Below, one piece after another: positions 58,297 to 64,000 of a stretch of DNA of 64,000 nucleotides. Made by a program: the position numbers and the translations under genes. Every line of letters begins with the position of its first letter. The stretch's first letter is position 1. The notes under the pieces are model-generated. The model saw only the letters and a program-made list of their open reading frames with translations, was not told the origin of the DNA and did no database searches. Origin of the DNA: Pseudovirgaria hyperparasitica (lineage: Eukaryota; Ascomycota; Dothideomycetes; Acrospermales; Acrospermaceae); the NCBI RefSeq assembly GCF_010093815.1, contig NW_022985551.1:1351311-1415310 (forward strand), read 5' to 3'.

Positions 58297-59152
58297 ATGA
58301 CATCTCCTACCCCAACTCCAGCCCCGACGTCAGTCTCGGTAGACCCTAGATTGGTCGGCTGGACGCAAGACGGCTCTACGTTTATCTCACAGATCTGCAA
58401 CGTCGGCTCGGAAACATTTGCATTTGACGGCACGCGCGCGAGCTGCTGTGCGCCACCTAATGCCACAGGCACGCCAGGGTGTCCGGCACGAACGGGGTGC
58501 GCTGGGAGGACTGTTTTGCAAATTAATGCAGGGGGACATGTCTGGTGAGCCATGCTCGCCAGGTTTTCGAGAAGTAGAGTCAGGAATTGACAAGTCGGCT
58601 AGTGAAACGGGATCCACGTGTGTAGTGAACACGTTGATCGAGCACTTTCCGACGGACCCGTTCGAAGTACAGGCTACGACGAGTATGTATGGCTGTAGGA
58701 GGACGGGAAATGAAGGTGGGAAGTTGTGAGTTATTAGGCATGCAGTGAGGTGTGAACAAAATCCTGACGCGTGCAGATTGTATCGCGAGTCCCCAGTTTC
58801 AGCTTTCACAGCGACAGAGACCTTGTCGAGCTCGAGTATACCTGTCGAGGTGCCGTCTGGGTCCGCATCAGGAGAAGGGAGTTCAAATAATACACCACTA
58901 ATAGCTGGCGTTACAGTCGGGGTGGTGATCGCTATCGCGACAATTGGAGCTATTTCGTGGTTGCTGTGGCGGCGGAGACGGAAAGTAAATAAGATAGGCG
59001 GAGGTGAGGGTACAATGGATCGGAAGATGGATTATACAGTTCATGAAGCTGACAATATGGCTGAGCGACCGAGCGAACTGGACACCGGGAAAAATACGAT
59101 GCCTGAATCGGATGTTGTTCATGAGCTGCCGGACAGTGTTGCGGAAAGGTGA
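58297..59152 (+). CDS. Cys-rich single-pass membrane protein (Mid2/Wsc-like architecture)
   Basis: Exons 58297-58544, 58603-58725 and 58777-59152 give 248 aa. The N-terminal half is Thr/Pro-rich then cysteine-rich (CNVGSETFAF, RASCCAPP, GTPGCPARTGC, HVWCETGSTC, MYGC). A Ser-rich stalk (ETLSSSSIPVEVPSGS) precedes one transmembrane helix, PLIAGVTVGVVIAIATIGAI, then a basic stop-transfer RRRRK and a 75-residue acidic cytosolic tail. No classical signal peptide is visible, as is often the case in annotated fungal proteins of this shape; the helix may act as signal anchor. Splicing at GTGAGC and the TCGGCTAG acceptor removes a stop and restores frame. A cell-wall sensor role is suggested only by architecture. 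Confidence 0.75.
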
Positions 59153-60132
59153 CGAGTGGTTACGGTTTGGAACACAGTAACGTGATATCTGCATACCATT
59201 TCAAAATTCCAGCGCCTCTGCGAAAGCAGCCACTGTTCATGATCCTTTCACCGCTTTCTGCTTACGCCGGCAAAGTATTGTTTTGACGCTTCCTATCATT
59301 GCAATTCAACGGCCAGCCCCTAAGTTCAGCGATCATCGGAGTCCCGTTACTCCCTAGTCATTCATGATGTTGTTTGTCATGCTTCTCAACTATTCCAGTG
59401 CATGTCGGTTCAGGCTGTAGGATTGTCAGTAACAGCTGAAAGCTCCACTCTATGACATATTGCGTACGCTTGACCTCCATGTTTGCGAACCGAATAACAC
59501 GCATGGGAGCTTGTTATGGCTGGACCTGAATAAGGCTAGCGATCGACTAGCGAAAGTGTCCGACGTACAGATTATGGGGTACCGCTTCCATTCCATTATG
59601 AGACAGGATTTGGCATCAGTGACACCAGCACCAAGACAACACTGAATGATGATTCGCAACTCACCAAGAGCACGGTTCCGCGTCGTACTGCAACAAAGCC
59701 TTCCGTAGCACGCGGTACAACCTGGGTAGAAGGGCTGAAGAAGACCTGAACTCTCTGGTACATCACAGCAACGGCCCAATGTGTCCGAGGCTTTCAAAGT
59801 CTGACTGTTCAGATAACAGCTGTACACCGCCGGTGTTCAGAGCTCATATAAATATGTTTCATTTCTTAAGTTGCCTACCATATACATCCGACGGTCATTT
59901 TCCCAAGCGTCAGTACCGTATCGTATGCGATAATCACGTAGCAGATAATTTCTGACAAGTCCTGTATTGCGCCATTCCCACTAATTCAGTATATACGAAA
60001 TGAATCGAAGTCTATTGTCACTAGGAGGTGCGGACGCGTCTGTTGGGCTGATGTCCTTAACAATGAATATTTTGGAAAGCCCGTCGGAGAGAGGTGCATC
60101 TATCACACTCGATACGGCTCGGAGTCGAAGGA
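59153..60132. other. Convergent intergenic region before RER1
   Basis: About 980 bases between the stop codons of the membrane protein gene and RER1. Nothing coding or repetitive is supported. Confidence 0.4.
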
Positions 60133-60854
60133 TTATTTGGCATTGGAAAAGCGCTTCTTGCCGACGGTGAAGGGGACGTATCGGTATTTGATCATGTGTT
60201 GGATTTGGCGCCTCACTGAGACATGACATTAGGTCTAATAGCATCGGAGAGTTCTGCATCACTTACTAGTCAATGCGACCAGAATGAACCAGTACACAAC
60301 TAGCACCGGCCAGAAGACTGGAAGGTTGAACATTTCGAACCAACTGCAGAAGAAGCCGATAACAATGGCCCGGGTGGCCGCGTACCAGAACTTGAACTCT
60401 GGGAGCCTTCTCACGAAAGGTCTGAATTCATCCTCTTCTTTGGTTGGGAGTCCGCTGGAGCCCTCCTCCATCCCTTCATCCTGTTCTAACGAAGGGTCGA
60501 ATTTTGGCGAAATGAAGGCGAGAAAAAGGTTTAGGAGGTAGATACCGAGGGAGTAGGCGACTGCGCAGCTGTTAGTATCCAGCTTCAGAACTGTGACATC
60601 ATCCCAGTTAGACTGACCAATATACCATCCTTGCGCAAAAATGATTCTAAGACCGAATAGAACGAACACTGTGCCTGTACCCACCCATCGGTACGGAACG
60701 TACGGAGTTGATTTGTCGAGATACGCCTGATAAATCTGGATATCGTCTCGTTAGTGACTCGTTATGTTCTCGCAATTACTAGACTCACCTGTCCAAACCG
60801 GGTTGCTTGCGAGCTCACGGCGGCGAAAGGGGTATCCGGCTCTGGCGCATCCAT
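60133..60854 (-). CDS. RER1: Golgi-to-ER retrieval receptor Rer1
   Basis: Four-helix Golgi membrane protein that returns ER membrane proteins in COPI vesicles. Exons 60854-60789, 60735-60618, 60560-60267 and 60215-60133 give 186 aa, the usual size. Family blocks are IYQAYLDKSTPYVPYRW, VAYSLGIYLLNLFLAFISPK, FDPSLEQD, EFRPFVRRLPEFKFWY, and the C-terminal MRRQIQHMIKYRYVPFTVGK. The second intron, 60561-60617, is 57 nt and leaves the frame open, so a naive translation would insert 19 residues (GQSNWDDVTVLKLDTNSCA) where the family has none. Its GTCAGT donor and ACTAAC branch site support removal. The end KRFSNAK is a basic tail. Confidence 0.95.
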
Positions 60855-61466
60855 GTTTCAAAGGTGGCGAAGATGGCGCTGAGAAGTGTGAATTTAGAGC
60901 GCCGATCAGAGAGGACTGCGCAAAGTGAAACAGATAGATAATGAGGGGCTGGGAGGAAGATGATAGTGACTACGAGTATGGAGGTTGAATTAACTGTATA
61001 GTGGCTGGATGGCACTAGCGCGAAACTGCGGCGACGTGCCTAGGTGTGGCGTCGACACTTATTACTCAAGCCACATCGCACTTTCGCCGATACTTCTGCA
61101 GAACATGCTGAAGTGTACGCCGAGTCATAGTCACATATACCTCCTGCGAGTAAGTCGCATATATTCAGGCCTCTACAATACAAGACGATACATTATTACA
61201 TGCCTAACCGAAATCATTGACCGCTCTCAAATGCTAATTTCAATCCGCCTGTCCATGCTCCCGCGAGATGCAACCTCACCAAACTTTTTACGTCTCCATT
61301 CCTGGATTCACGGCGCAGGTATCGGAACGATGTTATGTACTCCAAATCCGAAAAGGGTGTCTCCAGGAAAATATGAAGAATTCCACAAACGCCAGACCGC
61401 TTGCTATGCAACAAAAGGGGATGTACGGCATTAATGGTGGGAGCAAAGTTTGATGCTCCGTGTGGA
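60855..61466. other. RER1 upstream region
   Basis: About 610 bases between RER1 and the stop codon of the BTB gene, both minus strand. It should hold the RER1 promoter and the BTB gene's 3' UTR. No other feature is supported. Confidence 0.4.
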
Positions 61467-63622
61467 TCAGGAATCCAAATGCCCATTGAAAGAGGAGGTA
61501 TCGTAATTGACCGGTTTGCGTAGAAGTTGTAAACCGCTTTGGGCGTGAGTGTTTGCAGATAAACCTTCCTCGAGTAAAAGATTTGGCCAAAGAGGATGGC
61601 CTTTTGGTGTTGTGTCATGAGTTTGAAAGCCCCGAGCAAGCTTTTTGCGTCTATTTTCTCTTTCTTCGATAACACTGAGGCCTATATCAAAAAGACGGCC
61701 TTGACTGAAACGATCCTCCAGGCGGCTCTCTTCGAAAAGTCTCTTGAGTGATTCGAATGGCAATGAAATCAGGATACTCGAGATCAGATTGACGCAGAAT
61801 AAATCCGGCGGGAGCTCACCAAAACGGATCTGACTGAGACGCGGGTGGTGCTTGTTGGGTCTAGAATCTCCCAGAGGAGGCAGTCGAGGTGACGCCGCTA
61901 ACTGAGGAGCGGCTGTGTTGAGCTTGAAGTCTGATGGTATGTTTTGCGCGATAAAGTCGAGCACCGAGACTAGCAAAGATGACTTCTGGCCCTCAAAAGA
62001 TGTATTCGGTTGGATACCCGGGACCGGTGCAAATAAAGTCGGATTTGATACGAAATCTAGAATCTTCTCGATAGTGTCCCATCTGAGCAGCCTCGCGACC
62101 AATGTGAAGCCATCGCGCACTACTTCGGGGATACAAAAGGCTTCGCCAGCCACGAGGTATGCCAGAGCGTGTTCGACACGTCCAGAAGCCACGGCTAGTG
62201 TGCTTCCATCCGCGTTGAACGGTGGAAGCGGCTCAGTCTCAACAGTGGTCAGCAATGGACCTCCGTAAAGAACTCGTAAAGCGTCTAGGTAGCTATGCCA
62301 AATGAAATGCTGTGACGGAACTTGTAGCTTAGCAACTCTGGTACCTTCCAGTGGTCTCATGCTTTGCGAGATTATGTTTCGAAGAACAGGACTCCTGGCA
62401 AGTAACACACCATGGGCCGGAATGCAAAAAGTTTGCATGTTGGGATCAGGTGAAACCTCCAAGATACAATCAGCAAGGGCTTGATTCCCAAAATTCTCAC
62501 TTAGCCAATCACGTAGACTGTAGAGTGGTGCCATCTCTGAGCTAGAGATTGGGTCCATGCCGTTTACACGAGCGCCATTCTGGGTAGGCGCGCGTGTGTC
62601 TGATCTCTTCGTGTCTTGATCTTGATTGCGTGAGGAGCCCTGCGATGGTGACCGTGAGTCCTGGAAATTGCCATTCGGCGGGCCGTATGGTGGACGGGGG
62701 TAATAGAAGTCTTGGGGCCTTGCGCCATACGGTAGACCTTCAGATGGATACCAAGGAGGCTGCTGCCTTCCCAAAGGCTGGTCCCTTCTGTACCCAGCCC
62801 CATTGTGAGGTAGACCCATGATCGGGTACATAGAACCAGCGTGGGGATCCGAAAGATGGTGTGAATGGGCAGGGTAGAAGGGCGGTGGACCATAAGTAGG
62901 AGGCATGTACCCAGGTGGTGCTTGAGGCATTTGGAATGGCATCATACCTGGAGGTGGAGCCGGGGAGGTATTGGATGAATCGGCATAGCCACCAAAGATG
63001 ATCCGGCTTGGGCTCGGACGCGGATGGTGCATAGTAACATTGTTTGATGGCAGGTTCTGAAAAGGGACAGAAGATGTCGTGGAGGTGGGCGTGGGCGTGG
63101 AGCGGTCTTCAGACGGGTAAAAGGGAGGGGGGAGCTCGTTGGCCACACGACTAGATACGGTGGAAGACTTTCTCGTGTGTTGGGATACAGACTGCACACC
63201 GTCCTGTTGTTCTGCTACCTCCGCAGGCACGATCTCTTCGACTGACGACACATGGTCAGTATTTGTACAACGGGGTCACACCTGTCGCGACACGCGAGAC
63301 GAAACTCACGAGGCAGAACTTCATTCGATTTTTCTGAATTGGCGACTGGTTCTATTGTATGAGCTTCAATTTGATCTTCGACGCTTTCGTCACTCTTGAT
63401 CAGTGCCTGTTCTTGTGCTGGCGCATGGTTTGTGTCTCCGTTTTCAGGAGAGCGAGCAGATATTGTATTTGTAACATCGGGGGGGGAAGCATTCGACTTG
63501 GGAGGCACAGAAGGTTTTGAGTATGCCAGAGGAACAGCGGGTACAATTCGAGCTATACGAGGGGCAGCTTTTCTATTGCTGGTTCGTACTGGACGAGCGG
63601 TGTCGGCAATGGGTGGAGTCAT
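61467..63622 (-). CDS. BTB/POZ-domain protein, conserved in fungi
   Basis: Exons 63622-63310 and 63241-61467 give 695 aa. The first 330 residues are disordered: an Arg/Ala/Pro-rich start, then a Pro/Tyr/Gly-rich stretch with PPPGMMPFQMPQAPPGYMPP-like sequence. The BTB fold begins near LRDWLSENFGNQALADCILE and includes CIPAHGVLLARSPVLRNIIS. It is followed by a helical region with EHALAYLVAGEAFCIPEVV and LISSILISLPFESLKRLFEE. BTB domains dimerise and often bind Cul3, but a link to ubiquitination is not shown here. The intron is 68 nt and splits a Leu codon. The ATG at 63622 is the first in frame downstream of the putative leader. Confidence 0.82.
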
Positions 63623-64000
63623 GTTGACAGGACGGACCGAGGTATACACAATGGTGAGGCAGCGTCTCCAAGATAAATGAGCTAGACAGTAATCTGGCCA
63701 CTACCTTGGAGCGCCCGTGAAAGAAGATGGAGGTGCGTAATGGAGGAGAGAAGAAGAGAATGTGAAGGTTGTAGTGGAAGGAGACGCGGATGATGAATTG
63801 GAAGCTTCAACAAGAACTTTGGCACTAAGATCGAATGTGGGGGAAGCTGAAGCGACACACTAGATGACGCACGGCCCTCTATCTTGGAATTCCAGGTTGG
63901 ATGTGTTTCTAGTTCTGCCTCAGGCCGCTAGGTCCTTGTTTTCTTCTCCATCCCACACCACTGACTTGTTTTTCGGCTTGAGACATTGATGTGATATCTC
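63623..64000. other. Upstream region of the BTB gene, window edge
   Basis: About 380 bases of probable leader and promoter of the BTB gene, with purine-rich sequence at 63715-63790. No gene entering from the right edge is recognisable. Confidence 0.4.

Noticed and set aside
1-64000. tRNA, rRNA, CRISPR and transposable elements
   Set aside because: No tRNA B-box with a matching cloverleaf, no rRNA core sequence, no spaced palindromic repeats and no transposase or reverse transcriptase motif were recognised by eye; tRNAscan-SE or a repeat library could still find small ones.

Overview
The window is nuclear DNA from a filamentous ascomycete (Pezizomycotina). A Dothideomycete is my best guess, but from style only and not tested. 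The evidence is the gene content (Zn2Cys6 regulator, 14-helix drug transporter, BAS2-like secreted protein, fasciclin GPI protein, fungal Vnx1 exchanger) and the introns, which are mostly 46-120 nt with GTRNGT donors and CTAAC/CTGAC branch sites. I find about 20 protein genes. I recognise no rRNA or tRNA gene, CRISPR array, transposon or virus-derived element.

Layout: 1-4623 is a long gene-free stretch before a homeodomain regulator (4624-6448, +). It is followed by a 6 kb microsatellite-rich gene desert. The eIF4G gene (12380-17055, +) then converges on an F-box gene (18530-20488, -). A GMC oxidoreductase (21597-23368, +) comes next, then a 2.8 kb gap holding a possibly decayed locus and a possible small secreted protein.

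From 26161 to 37655 four housekeeping genes lie on the minus strand: proteasome ATPase RPT6, a membrane RING-H2 E3 ligase, a Vnx1-like vacuolar exchanger, and INO80 subunit ARP8.

38141-46671 is an accessory block: a 14-TM MFS exporter divergent from a Zn2Cys6 regulator, a second MFS transporter, and a short-chain dehydrogenase whose Y-x3-K region is one base out of frame. The shared promoter carries two CGG/CCG palindromes, as expected for zinc-cluster control. No PKS, NRPS or terpene synthase is present, so this is at most a detoxification/export module or the edge of a cluster. A 3.2 kb gene-free, partly AT-rich stretch follows.

49873-64000 mixes surface and secreted proteins (fasciclin protein, a secreted protein with two copies of a BAS2-like cysteine module, a single-pass Cys-rich membrane protein) with conserved genes: a conserved membrane-anchored protein of unknown role, COA4-like twin-CX9C protein, RER1, and a BTB protein.

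Exon boundaries were placed by hand from splice signals, reading-frame continuity and family conservation; I had no transcript data. The most noteworthy items are the double-module BAS2-like protein, the transporter/regulator/SDR block, in-frame introns in eIF4G and RER1, tandem CCAAT boxes upstream of eIF4G, and a 3x22 bp repeat upstream of the GMC gene.
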